Source of the DNA: Streptomyces flaveus
GTDB taxonomy: Bacteria; Actinomycetota; Actinomycetes; Streptomycetales; Streptomycetaceae
Length of the DNA: 64,000 bases
Assembly (NCBI RefSeq): GCF_014647675.1
Contig: NZ_BMPQ01000006.1
Span: forward strand, 111,129 to 175,128
Direction: 5' to 3'
Part shown: positions 1 through 6,963 of the stretch, piece after piece
Layout of the letters: each line of letters opens with the position of its first letter
Numbering within the stretch: position 1 is the stretch's first letter
The notes under the pieces: generated by a model
What the model was told of the DNA's origin: nothing
Database searches by the model: none
Seen by the model: the letters and a program-made list of their open reading frames with translations, nothing else
Made by a program: the position numbers and the translations under genes

Positions 1-429
1 GGTGAACGGCAGCACTCCGGCCGTGGCGACCATCGCGGCCCCGCCGAGCATCCCGGCGGCCAGCGTGGCGGCGAGCCCGAAACGCACCGGGCGGCCCACG
101 CGGGACGGACGGCGACGGCCCGCCGTGGCACGGCCGAGACGGACGACCCCCGCGTCGGCGGGCGTGGCTGTGTACGGACGGTCGCGATGCCCGAGAGTCG
201 CGTACTCCTCGTCCCGGCCGGTGCGCGCCTTGCGGAAGGCGGCCATCGCATTGGCCTCGCCCGGGAGTTCATCGCTGCTCAGCGGGGGTTCGGCGGTCAG
301 CGCGCCCAGCGCGCGGGCGAGCCGGTCGGCCTGGTCGCGCTTGTCGGCGTCGACGGTTTCGAGTGGCTCTCCGCGCAGGAGTCGTTCCGCGGTATTGCGG
401 TCCAACCACTTGTACTGCTCGTCGGCCAT
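1..429 (-). CDS. ECF sigma partner, putative membrane protein (3' end missing)
   Basis: The 143 visible codons start with MADEQYKWLD and run off the left edge. The ATG overlaps the stop of the upstream sigma factor as ATGA, so the two are probably translationally coupled. The N-terminal half is charged and helical (LLRGEPLE, ADRLARALGAL, AMAAFRKA); after an Arg-rich stretch a hydrophobic segment begins near residue 118 (GLAATLAAGMLGG) and looks like a membrane span. The same layout (short acidic N-terminus, AxAAFRxAR motif, basic stretch, hydrophobic segment) is seen in the protein at 28045-28620, which also follows an ECF sigma gene, so the two are likely paralogues. A role as membrane anti-sigma or sigma-associated protein is inferred; no zinc-binding anti-sigma motif is visible. 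Confidence 0.7.
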   Translation of the reverse strand, partial: MADEQYKWLDRNTAERLLRGEPLETVDADKRDQADRLARALGALTAEPPLSSDELPGEANAMAAFRKARTGRDEEYATLGHRDRPYTATPADAGVVRLGRATAGRRRPSRVGRPVRFGLAATLAAGMLGGAAMVATAGVLPFT

Positions 430-1091
430 CACATGTCCTTCTGCGTCCGCGAACGCATATGCGTCACACCTGCGGACGACACCGCGTCGTTGTGCGGCTC
501 TCTTTGTGGGGGTACGGCGGTCAGTGCACCGGTGGATTCCGGATCCGCGCCGAGCAGCTCCGCGAGCCGCTTCAGACCGCGGTGCGCCGCCGTGCGGACG
601 GCTCCCGGGCGCTTGCCCAGCGTCTCGGCGGCGGTCTTCGCGTCAAGGCCGACGACGACGCGCAGTACGACGGCCTCCGCCTGGTCCTGCGGAAGCTGGG
701 CTATGAGGGAGAGCGTGTGGCCCGTGGCGAGCGCCTCGATGGCCTCACCGGCGGTGTCGGACTCGGCCGCCCGCCCGGTCAGCTCGGTCTCGTCACCGCC
801 GATCGCCGGGCGGCGGCCGCGCATCCGTATGTGGTCCAGGGCGCGGTTGCGGGCGATCCGGGCCGCCCAGCCGCGGAAGCGGTCGGCGTCTCCGCTGAAC
901 CGTTCGAGGTCGCGGGCGATCTGCAGCCAGGCCTCGGAGGTGACGTCCTCGGCGTCCGGGTCTCCGACCAGCGTCCGTACGTATCCCAGCAGCCGTGGAT
1001 GCACAGCTCGGTACACAGTCCGGAAAGCGGTCTCGTCCCCGTCCTGTGCCGCAAGCACCGCGGCGGTCAGCTCCGCGTCGTCCCCCAGCAC
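429..1091 (-). CDS. ECF-family RNA polymerase sigma factor
   Basis: A 220-residue sigma-70 family protein. Region 2 lies at about residues 25-95 (LLGYVRTLVGDPDAEDVTSE, then FRGWAARIARNRALDHIR) and region 4 at about 133-182 (LPQDQAEAVVLRVVVGL ... KRPGAVRTAAHRGLKRL). The start is GTG, chosen because an AAAAGGGG ribosome site precedes it by about 7 bases. It is followed by a coupled partner gene (ATGA overlap). The protein is clearly similar along its length to the sigma factor at 28673-29338 (shared QAEAVLLRVVVGLD and GKRPGAVRTAA motifs), which suggests an old duplication now separated by the accessory region. The signal and target promoters cannot be read from the sequence. Confidence 0.9.
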   Translation of the reverse strand: MLGDDAELTAAVLAAQDGDETAFRTVYRAVHPRLLGYVRTLVGDPDAEDVTSEAWLQIARDLERFSGDADRFRGWAARIARNRALDHIRMRGRRPAIGGDETELTGRAAESDTAGEAIEALATGHTLSLIAQLPQDQAEAVVLRVVVGLDAKTAAETLGKRPGAVRTAAHRGLKRLAELLGADPESTGALTAVPPQREPHNDAVSSAGVTHMRSRTQKDM

Positions 1092-1795
1092 CGCGCGCCC
1101 CTTTTGCGCCTAAGCCGGCGCCGCTCTCGCGGACCGGGTTCTCGCCGTCGTGGTTCCTCAGTCGATGGATGCGGTCCTGCCCCGCATCCGGCGCGAAATG
1201 CACGGTACGGCCAGAAAGCATCTGGCGTCCATGTGCGTACAACGTACAAGCAACTCGTCCCCGTACCGGGGTGTGACAGAAAACGCACCCCCGGCGCTGT
1301 AGAGAGTACGGGTCGCCGCGCGGCCCGTACCGCGCGACGGTCGGGGCCTCTCCTGTGGGGGGTGGCGGCCCCGGCCGTCTCCGTGGTTTAGCGCTCTGAC
1401 CTGGGGCTTTGCACGGATTCCGTGACCAACGCGACCAGCGCGTGACCAGCGGGCCGGACGTCTCAGGTGATCCTGTCCAGCACGATGCGCTGAGCTGTCC
1501 TGGGCGTGGGCTTGCGGACCCCTTCGACTCGATGCCGACCTTGGTGGGCCATGGTGAAGCCCCGGTGAGTGGTGCCTCGCGTTGGCCGGGACCTTCGCGC
1601 GGTTCTCCCCCGCGTCCAGGTCGTTCGTGACCTTGCTGTGCCGCCAGTGGTGGATGCGGCTTCTCGGGGAGGTTCAGCCGCTCCCTGATGAAGCGTCATC
1701 GGGCGCTGACCTCACCCACGCCCAGACGCCCCTGGCGGTGCGCTCCTGCTCACCGCAGGTGTCGACACCACCGTGCATGGCCTGGGCGGCTGCCT
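1092..1795. other. Gene-poor left boundary of accessory region
   Basis: No convincing gene is present in these 704 bases. The stretch holds the sigma-factor promoter region on its left, then the two direct-repeat motifs at 1359-1378 and 1433-1449. Beyond these is low-quality coding-like DNA on the minus strand that looks like the broken 3' end of the transposase remnant at 1796-2035. Short open frames here have no ribosome sites or recognisable motifs. Confidence 0.6.
1359..1449. repeat. Left boundary direct repeats (20 bp and 17 bp)
   Basis: Two motifs recur in the same orientation near position 27,800. Positions 1359-1378 (ggggtggcggccccggccgt) equal 27918-27937, and 1433-1449 (gaccagcgcgtgaccag) equal 27784-27800. 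The order of the two motifs is reversed between the ends, so the 20-mers are the outer pair. Next to them, 1393-1410 (ctctgacctggggctttg) resembles an inverted motif at the right end (ctctgaccaggcattttg on the minus strand). This arrangement resembles attachment cores with integrase arm sites. No integrase gene is in the window, so the reading as an integration boundary is inference. Confidence 0.5.
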
Positions 1796-2035
1796 CTACG
1801 CGACGGTCAGGCGCTTGCCGGGCGTCGCCTTGAACCCCGTGACGATCACCGGGTTCTCCTCGCGGTCGTCGCCCTCACCGACGAACCGCAGGTCGGCCAG
1901 CGCGCCGAGCCCGGCCTCACGCAGCTTCGCGCACAGGTGGTCGTGGCGCGCGGCGGTGGTCTCCGAGGCTCTGCCCGCACGCGCCTGCGAGACCCACAGG
2001 AGTCTGCCTTCCTCATCGGTCAGGACGAGGAACAG
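1796..2035 (-). pseudogene. Transposase remnant (IS5-type DDE)
   Basis: On the minus strand an open stretch of about 80 codons without a start reads KLFLVLTDEEGRLLWVSQAR, then HDHLCAKLREAGLGALADLR, VIVTGFKATPGKRLT and a TAG stop. This is the layout of the central part of IS5/DDE_Tnp_4 transposases of Streptomyces (the catalytic Asp region around LVLTDEEG and the GLGALAD block). The 5' half is missing, cut off at the hairpin at 2036-2070, and the 3' part continues only in other frames with stops. It is therefore a decayed fragment, and it lies just inside the left repeat boundary. Confidence 0.65.
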
Positions 2036-2070
2036 CTTGAGGCGGAGCGTGTGCCACGCTCCGCCTCAAG
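2036..2070 (-). terminator. Strong hairpin terminator after the oxoamine synthase
   Basis: A perfect 16-bp inverted repeat (cttgaggcggagcgtg, loop tgc, then its complement) begins about 20 bases past the stop codon at 2091. There is no T-run, which is usual for actinobacterial terminators. It also marks the break point of the transposase remnant. Confidence 0.8.
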
Positions 2071-2090
2071 CGCCGCATGGCGGATGCCTG

Positions 2091-3850
2091 TCAGGCCAGG
2101 TCGCTGCCGAAGGCGGTCGACAGATACGCACGGGCCTCGGTGATGGACCGGTCGATGATCCGGGCCGCCTCGCGGGCCTCCTCGGGCCGGTGGCCCGCCT
2201 GTACCTGCAGGCGGAAGCGGGATGCGCCGGCCGGGGTCACCGGGAACTCCACCATGAAGGCGAGCACCCCCTGGTCGAACACGAGCCGGTTGGTGACCCG
2301 GGCCAGCTTCTCGTTCCCGATCAGGACCGGGACGAGAGGGGACGCGAAGCCCATGCAGGTCAGCCCGCGCCCGCTGAGCTCGTCGCGGAGGGCGTCGATC
2401 GCCTGGAACAGCCGTCCGCGCAGCTCGTCGCCCTCCGGTGAACGGATGATCTTGGCCGCCGTGAGCACGACCGCGGTCTGCACAGGGGACAGGGCGTTCG
2501 AGAATATATGGGAGCCGCCGAACATCTTCACGTACTGCTTCACCGCGGGGGACTTGGAGGCGAGGAATCCCCCGTTGGAAGCGAAGCTCTTGGAGAAGGC
2601 CCCCATCACCAGGTCCACCTTGCCGAGCATCTCCTGCATGCCCAGTACGCCGCTGCCGCCCGGACCGGTGGCGCCCAGGTCGTGGGCCACGTCGACCAGC
2701 AGGGTGGCGTTGTGCTCGTGGCACACGTTCTGCAGCGCGACCAGGTCGGGCCAGTCGGCGTCCACCGAGAACAGGCCGTCGGTGACGACGAGGATGCCGC
2801 CTCGCGCGTCCTGCGCCCGGATCTCACGCAGGTGGCCGCGTACGGCGTCCACACTCAGGTGCTCGTAGCGGCGGACGTTCCGGGTGGCCGCCCGCGCGCC
2901 CTGCTGCAGGCACGCGTGCGCGAACCGGTCGATCACCACGTGGTCCTCGGGACGCACCAGACCGACGACGGTGCCGAAGCCGGCGGCCCAGCCCGTCGGG
3001 AAGAGGGTGACGTGCTCGGCTCCCACCAGCGCGCCCAGGACCTCTTCCAGCTCGTTGGAGATCGTGGTGTTGCCCAGCACCATCGGCGAGCCGGCGCTGT
3101 GCGGCCCGTAGTCGCGCAGCGCCCGGGCCGCGGCTTCACGGATCGCGGGGTGGGAGTTGAACGAGAGGTAGTCCTGGGAGTTGAAGTTGATGCCGCGGGT
3201 GCGCCGCCCCAGGTCGTTGGTGATGACCGCGGTGTTCCCGGGGCCTGCTCCAGGACGCGCGAGTACTGCCAGGTCTCCGTACGGCGGCGGGCCTGCACCC
3301 ATCCGTGGAAGTCGTCGGTACGCCGCATCAGGTCACGGCCCACGGGCCGGTAGTAGTCGTAGGCGTTCTTGTCGAGCGCGTACTCCTCGTCCGCGTCGAC
3401 GGGTCGGCGCAGGTGCTCGGGCTCCCACATCTCCGCAAGGCCGGTGGCGGCGCTTGGGTATTCGTCGCGGAGGAACCTGCAGAACAGGTCCACCTCGACA
3501 TCGGTTTTCTGGCTGGCCCCGAGTTGCGTGAGCGAGTCCCACGGGATGTGGGAGGCCCAGTTGTGCATCATCTCGGATATGTTCCGGGCCGATTCGCCCA
3601 TTTTGGCGGAGCATTCGACGAGTGCCTGGCAGCTCTCGGGGTCGTCGCGGAGCACCTCCTCGGAATTGCGCCCGTCAAGCCGCTGTACGGCCAAGTCGGC
3701 TGCGGTGAGAATCTCCCTGACCAGTTCGCCGTCCTCACGCGGCGATGCCTCCTGCATGGCCTGTATGTCCTGGCGTTCCCCCGTTTTCCGCTCGCCGTGG
3801 TCTTCCTGGTCCGGCTTACCCGCCTGATCTGCTTGGTTCAGTTGGCTCAC
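2091..3850 (-). pseudogene. Alpha-oxoamine synthase (BioF/CqsA-like), frameshifted
   Basis: PLP-dependent fold-type I enzyme of the alpha-oxoamine synthase family, which condenses an amino acid with an acyl thioester. The first frame starts at GTG 3850 (good AGGAG site) and gives about 200 residues: a charged linker, a helical domain, and the entry to the catalytic fold (ETWQYSRVLEQAPG). The second frame continues at about 3240 with NTAVITNDLGRR, FNSQDYLSFNSHP, HSAGSPMVLG, TDGLFSVDAD and the PLP-lysine region GAFSKSFASNGGF, down to the stop at 2091. The junction is a run of C and G (CCCCGGGAAC) where one missing G explains the shift. The enzyme half is fully conserved, so the lesion is recent, programmed, or a sequencing error. 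The gene starts 38 bases after the FAD oxidoreductase and is surely in its operon. BioF itself lacks the extra 200-residue N-terminal domain. Confidence 0.75.
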
Positions 3851-3888
3851 CGCTGCGCTCCTCTCGTTTTCTGTTTCCGGCCTCGGGA

Positions 3889-5295
3889 TCAGGCGAAAAG
3901 GTTTTGCCGGTAGCTCTTGGACGCGTTCTCGAAGTTTTCGAAGATGGGGAAGGCGTCCGAGTGTTGCTTGGCGGCGTCGTCGAGCAGGAAGAGGTTCGAT
4001 GCCTGGAAGAACTCGGAGACCGGGGCGATATCGGCGTGGGTGGCGATCAGCCGGTTGGTCTCGTCCTGGTTGCTCTGCAGGGCGACGAAGAGCTGCAACT
4101 CGTCGTGCCGCAGGGTCTGCATTTCGGCCAGCGTGCAGGTGTAGTCGTAGTACGCCGCGGCGGCCTGACTGCGTCGGCGGCTGCGGTAGTGGTTCAGTGC
4201 CTGGTCCATCGGCTGCTCCCCGGCCAGCCACGAGTGGAGTGCGGAGGAGGCCAGCTCGGCGTCGCGGAAGGCGTAGGTCATGCCCGTCGCGGTGCACTGG
4301 TCCTTGAAGCACTCCGCGTCCCCCACCAGGACCCATCCGGGGCCGGACAGCGGGCGGAGGAAGGCTGCCTGGTCCAAGGTCCCGTAGAAGCGCTCCTCGC
4401 GGCTGCCGGAGGTGCGGACCAGCTCACCGATCTCCGGGCTGACGAAGTCCAGCGCCTTGTGGAAGTTGCCGTCGATGTCGCTGCGGAACTCCCTGGACCA
4501 CTCGCTCGGCCCCCAGACCAGGGTCATGTTCTGGCCGAAGTTCGTCGGGACCACCGCCATGCCCATGCGTCCACGGCGGTGCAGGTGAGCGGTGGTCGGG
4601 TCGAAACCGGAGAAGTAGCTCCAGTAGGCGAAGGTGCACTTGGGCCGCTGGTCGAGCTTGGGCAGCTTCAGGGCCCTGGCGACCAGGGAGTTGCGCCCGT
4701 CCGCGCCGACGACGACCCGGGCCCGCTCCTCCACCCTGCCCCCGTCCCTGGTGCGCCCGCGGACGCCGACGACCTGCTCGCCGTCGTACAGCAGGTCCTC
4801 GACGGTGAACCCCTGGCGCACCTCGGCACCGGCCTCGGCGGCGGCCTCGATCAGGATCTGGTCCAGGACCTGGCGCCGCACCGAGGCGTAACGCTGGACC
4901 ACGCCGGAGTCGTCCTGGTGCATTTCCTTGAAGTGCAGGCGCAGCAGGTCCATCGGGACCTCTCCGGACAGGGGGATACCCTCGTTCACCAGGTTGACCA
5001 CGGTGTGGGACGGGGTTGAGGCCAATACCTTGTCCAGCAGCCCCCAGCGGTTCAGATACGACATTCCATGCGGCCACAGGAAATGCGTGGACAGGACATC
5101 GCTGGGAAATGTGGACCTGTCGACCAGCAGGACTCGGTGGCCTTTCCTGGCGAGGAGCGCAGCCGTCGACGCGCCCGGGCACCGGGCACCGGGCACCGGG
5201 CACCGGGCACCGGGCACCGGGCACCGGGCACCGGGCACCGGGCACCGGGCACCGGGCACCGGGCACCGGGCACCGACAACAATCACGTCATACAC
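3889..5295 (-). CDS. FAD-dependent oxidoreductase with 7-bp repeat tract in FAD-binding loop
   Basis: A 468-residue flavoprotein of the geranylgeranyl-reductase/halogenase-like group. The start GTG 5295 (VYDVIVVGAR) is preceded by AGAGAGG. The usual first motif in this family reads VVGARC-G-AS followed by ALLARKGHRVLLVDR. Here GARCPVP is repeated four times inside that glycine loop, an insertion of 28 residues coded by the tandem repeat at 5177-5274. The rest looks intact: VVVGADGRNSLVAR (second FAD motif, DG), then GWVLVGDAECFKDQCTATGM (third motif, GD). Without the insert it would be about 440 residues, normal for the family. The insert separates the beta strand from the helix that holds the FAD diphosphate, so the present product may be inactive. 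It heads an operon with the oxoamine synthase; the pair suggests a small secondary-metabolite step, substrate unknown. Confidence 0.85.
   Translation of the reverse strand: MYDVIVVGARCPVPGARCPVPGARCPVPGARCPVPGARCPGASTAALLARKGHRVLLVDRSTFPSDVLSTHFLWPHGMSYLNRWGLLDKVLASTPSHTVVNLVNEGIPLSGEVPMDLLRLHFKEMHQDDSGVVQRYASVRRQVLDQILIEAAAEAGAEVRQGFTVEDLLYDGEQVVGVRGRTRDGGRVEERARVVVGADGRNSLVARALKLPKLDQRPKCTFAYWSYFSGFDPTTAHLHRRGRMGMAVVPTNFGQNMTLVWGPSEWSREFRSDIDGNFHKALDFVSPEIGELVRTSGSREERFYGTLDQAAFLRPLSGPGWVLVGDAECFKDQCTATGMTYAFRDAELASSALHSWLAGEQPMDQALNHYRSRRRSQAAAAYYDYTCTLAEMQTLRHDELQLFVALQSNQDETNRLIATHADIAPVSEFFQASNLFLLDDAAKQHSDAFPIFENFENASKSYRQNLFA
5177..5274. repeat. Heptanucleotide tandem repeat, 14 perfect copies
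   Basis: The unit gggcacc is repeated 14 times without a mismatch (98 bases) on the plus strand, reading ggtgccc on the coding strand of the FAD oxidoreductase. The unit length is not divisible by three, so copy number sets the reading frame. Copy numbers of 3n+2 (2, 5, 8, 11, 14) keep the gene open. The flanks fit an ancestral two-copy sequence coding GARCP. Confidence 0.97.
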
Positions 5296-5381
5296 GGATG
5301 GATTACCAACCTCTCTTGAGAACACAAGGGAAATGACCGCTCTTTCCTCATGCGGTCGGGGGCCGGATCGCATGCCCCTCA

Positions 5382-5429
5382 AGTCGTCAGCCCTGCTGAG
5401 AAAAGAGTCGTCAGCCCTGCTAAGAAAAG
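5382..5429. repeat. 24-bp direct repeat upstream of FAD oxidoreductase
   Basis: Two adjacent 24-base copies (5382-5405 and 5406-5429, beginning agtcgtcagccctgct) differ at one base. They lie about 90-135 bases upstream of the start codon at 5295, a position typical for activator binding or a duplicated promoter element. No known regulator site was recognised. Confidence 0.8.
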
Positions 5430-5495
5430 AGGGGACGGGGCGTCCGCTGGGATGGGCCGGCGGCTGATCCTGTAGGGAGGGCGTGTGGGTGCGGT

Positions 5496-5651
5496 TCAGC
5501 GCCGGACTGGCATGTACTCGGCGGGGTAGCGGGCGTCGTAGCCGCAGGTGTGCAGGATCTCCTCGACATGGGCGAGGTCGGTGTCGGCGAGGTGACCTCG
5601 GGGCCGCCGATGTTCTCTTGGGGTTGCGGGTAACGGGGATCGGCACGACAT
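5496..5651 (-). CDS. Small ORF, probable gene fragment
   Basis: A 51-codon frame starting at ATG 5651 and ending MPVRR. Its C-terminal part (LADTDLAHVEEILHTCGYDA, RYPAEYMPVRR) has the composition of a real protein end, while the first 20 residues look like random reading. It sits between the FAD operon and the XdhC gene. I do not recognise the family; it may be the tail of a lost gene. There is no clear ribosome site. Confidence 0.3.
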   Translation of the reverse strand: MSCRSPLPATPREHRRPRGHLADTDLAHVEEILHTCGYDARYPAEYMPVRR

Positions 5652-5664
5652 CCGGTTAGCCGTG

Positions 5665-6822
5665 TCAGCCGGCCGTGCTGTGGGCGGGCCGTGGTCGTGC
5701 CGCGGACTCGCGGTGGTGGATGGGGCCGGTGCCGTGGGACAGGGGCAAGCCGGTTCTGTGGTGGGTGTGGGCGATGATCTCGGCGGTGATGGAGATGGCT
5801 GTTTCCTCGGGGGTGTGCGCGCCGAGGTCGAGCCCGATCGGGGAGTTGAGGCGGGCGAGTTGTGCCGTCGTGACGCCGGCCCCGCGCAGTCGCTGGTTGC
5901 GGTCCTCGTGGGTGCGGCGGGAGCCCATCGCGCCGATGTATCCGACGGGGAGACTCAGCGCCAGGCTCAGTAGGGGGATGTCGAATTTGGCGTCGTGGGT
6001 GAGGACGCAGATCGCGGTGCGGGCGTCGACTTCTGCGGCCTCCAGGTAGCGGTGGGGCCAGTCGACGACGACCTCGTCGGCGTGCGGGAAGCGGGCGTGG
6101 GTGGCGAACACGGGGCGGGCGTCGCACACGGTGACGCGGTAGCCGAGGAAGCTCCCGGTCTGGCTCAGGGCGGCGGCGAAGTCAACGGCGCCGAAGATCA
6201 GCATGCGGGGTGGAGCGGCGTGGGTGTGGACCAGGATCGAGAGCTTGTTGGGGCACATGTCGCGATCCCCGCCGACGTCGATCCTGGCGGTGCGTCCCGC
6301 CCTCAGCAGGGCGCGTGCCTGTGCCACGACCGCGCGGTCCTCGTCCGGGCTGCCGAGGGTGCCGTCGTACTCGCTGCCGTCGCCGAGGAGGGAGAGGGTG
6401 CGGCCGAGGAGGTGCTCGGGGCCGTCGATGATCTGGGCGAGGGCGATGGACCGGTCCTGGGTGATGGCTTCGAGGGCCGTGGTGAGGTGGGGCTGGTCGG
6501 CGGGGTCGACGTGCTGGACGAGGACTTCGATCTCGCCGCCGCAGGTCAGGCCGACGGCGAAGGCGTCGGAGTCGGAGTCGGAGTAGCCGAAGCGGGCCCG
6601 TGCGGGGGTGCCGCGGTCCGCCAGTATCTGTTGGCACAGGTCGTAGACGGCTCCCTCGACGCAGCCGCCGGAGATGCTGCCGACCACCTGGCCGTCAGCG
6701 TCGACGGCGAGTGCGGTGCCGGGTGGCAGGGGTGCGCTGCCACTGACCTGGACGACGGTGGCCAGGGCGAAGGGGCGGGCCTCGCGGCACCATGCGTACA
6801 GCGTGTCTGCGATGTTCAGCAT
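5665..6822 (-). CDS. XdhC/PaoD-family molybdenum cofactor maturation protein
   Basis: A 385-residue protein of the XdhC/CoxI family, which binds molybdenum cofactor, supports its sulfuration and inserts it into xanthine-dehydrogenase-type enzymes. The XdhC N-terminal domain has the motif GSAPLPPGTALAV followed by GSISGGCVEGAVYDLC. The C-terminal Rossmann domain has LIFGAVDFAAALSQ and the diagnostic YIGAMGSRRTHEDR. ATG 6822 was chosen over an earlier in-frame ATG at 6846 because it has a GGAG site eight bases upstream. It is the fourth gene of the paoA-paoB-paoC set, the place occupied by paoD in E. coli, which strongly supports a role in maturing PaoC. Confidence 0.88.
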   Translation of the reverse strand: MLNIADTLYAWCREARPFALATVVQVSGSAPLPPGTALAVDADGQVVGSISGGCVEGAVYDLCQQILADRGTPARARFGYSDSDSDAFAVGLTCGGEIEVLVQHVDPADQPHLTTALEAITQDRSIALAQIIDGPEHLLGRTLSLLGDGSEYDGTLGSPDEDRAVVAQARALLRAGRTARIDVGGDRDMCPNKLSILVHTHAAPPRMLIFGAVDFAAALSQTGSFLGYRVTVCDARPVFATHARFPHADEVVVDWPHRYLEAAEVDARTAICVLTHDAKFDIPLLSLALSLPVGYIGAMGSRRTHEDRNQRLRGAGVTTAQLARLNSPIGLDLGAHTPEETAISITAEIIAHTHHRTGLPLSHGTGPIHHRESAARPRPAHSTAG

Positions 6823-6963
6823 GGGCTGATCTCCACTGATCTCCATGGGCGGTTCGGGGGGCCGCCGCCGTGTCGGCGCGGGAGAGGTGACACGGCGACG
6901 GCCCTGGTGTCCGGCGGCGGCCCGCTCAGCTACCGCCGGACGGTCGGAGGGGCACCCGCGTGC

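Noticed and set aside
1409..2441. Plus-strand open frames near the left boundary
   Set aside because: They are opposite the transposase remnant and the oxoamine synthase, and contain no recognisable motifs.
3745..5019. Plus-strand open frame opposite the FAD oxidoreductase
   Set aside because: No motifs and no ribosome site; the minus strand codes a recognisable flavoprotein.
5177..5274. CRISPR array or protein-binding iteron
   Set aside because: Units are 7 bases with no spacers and are part of a coding frame; the frame and FAD motif explain the position better.
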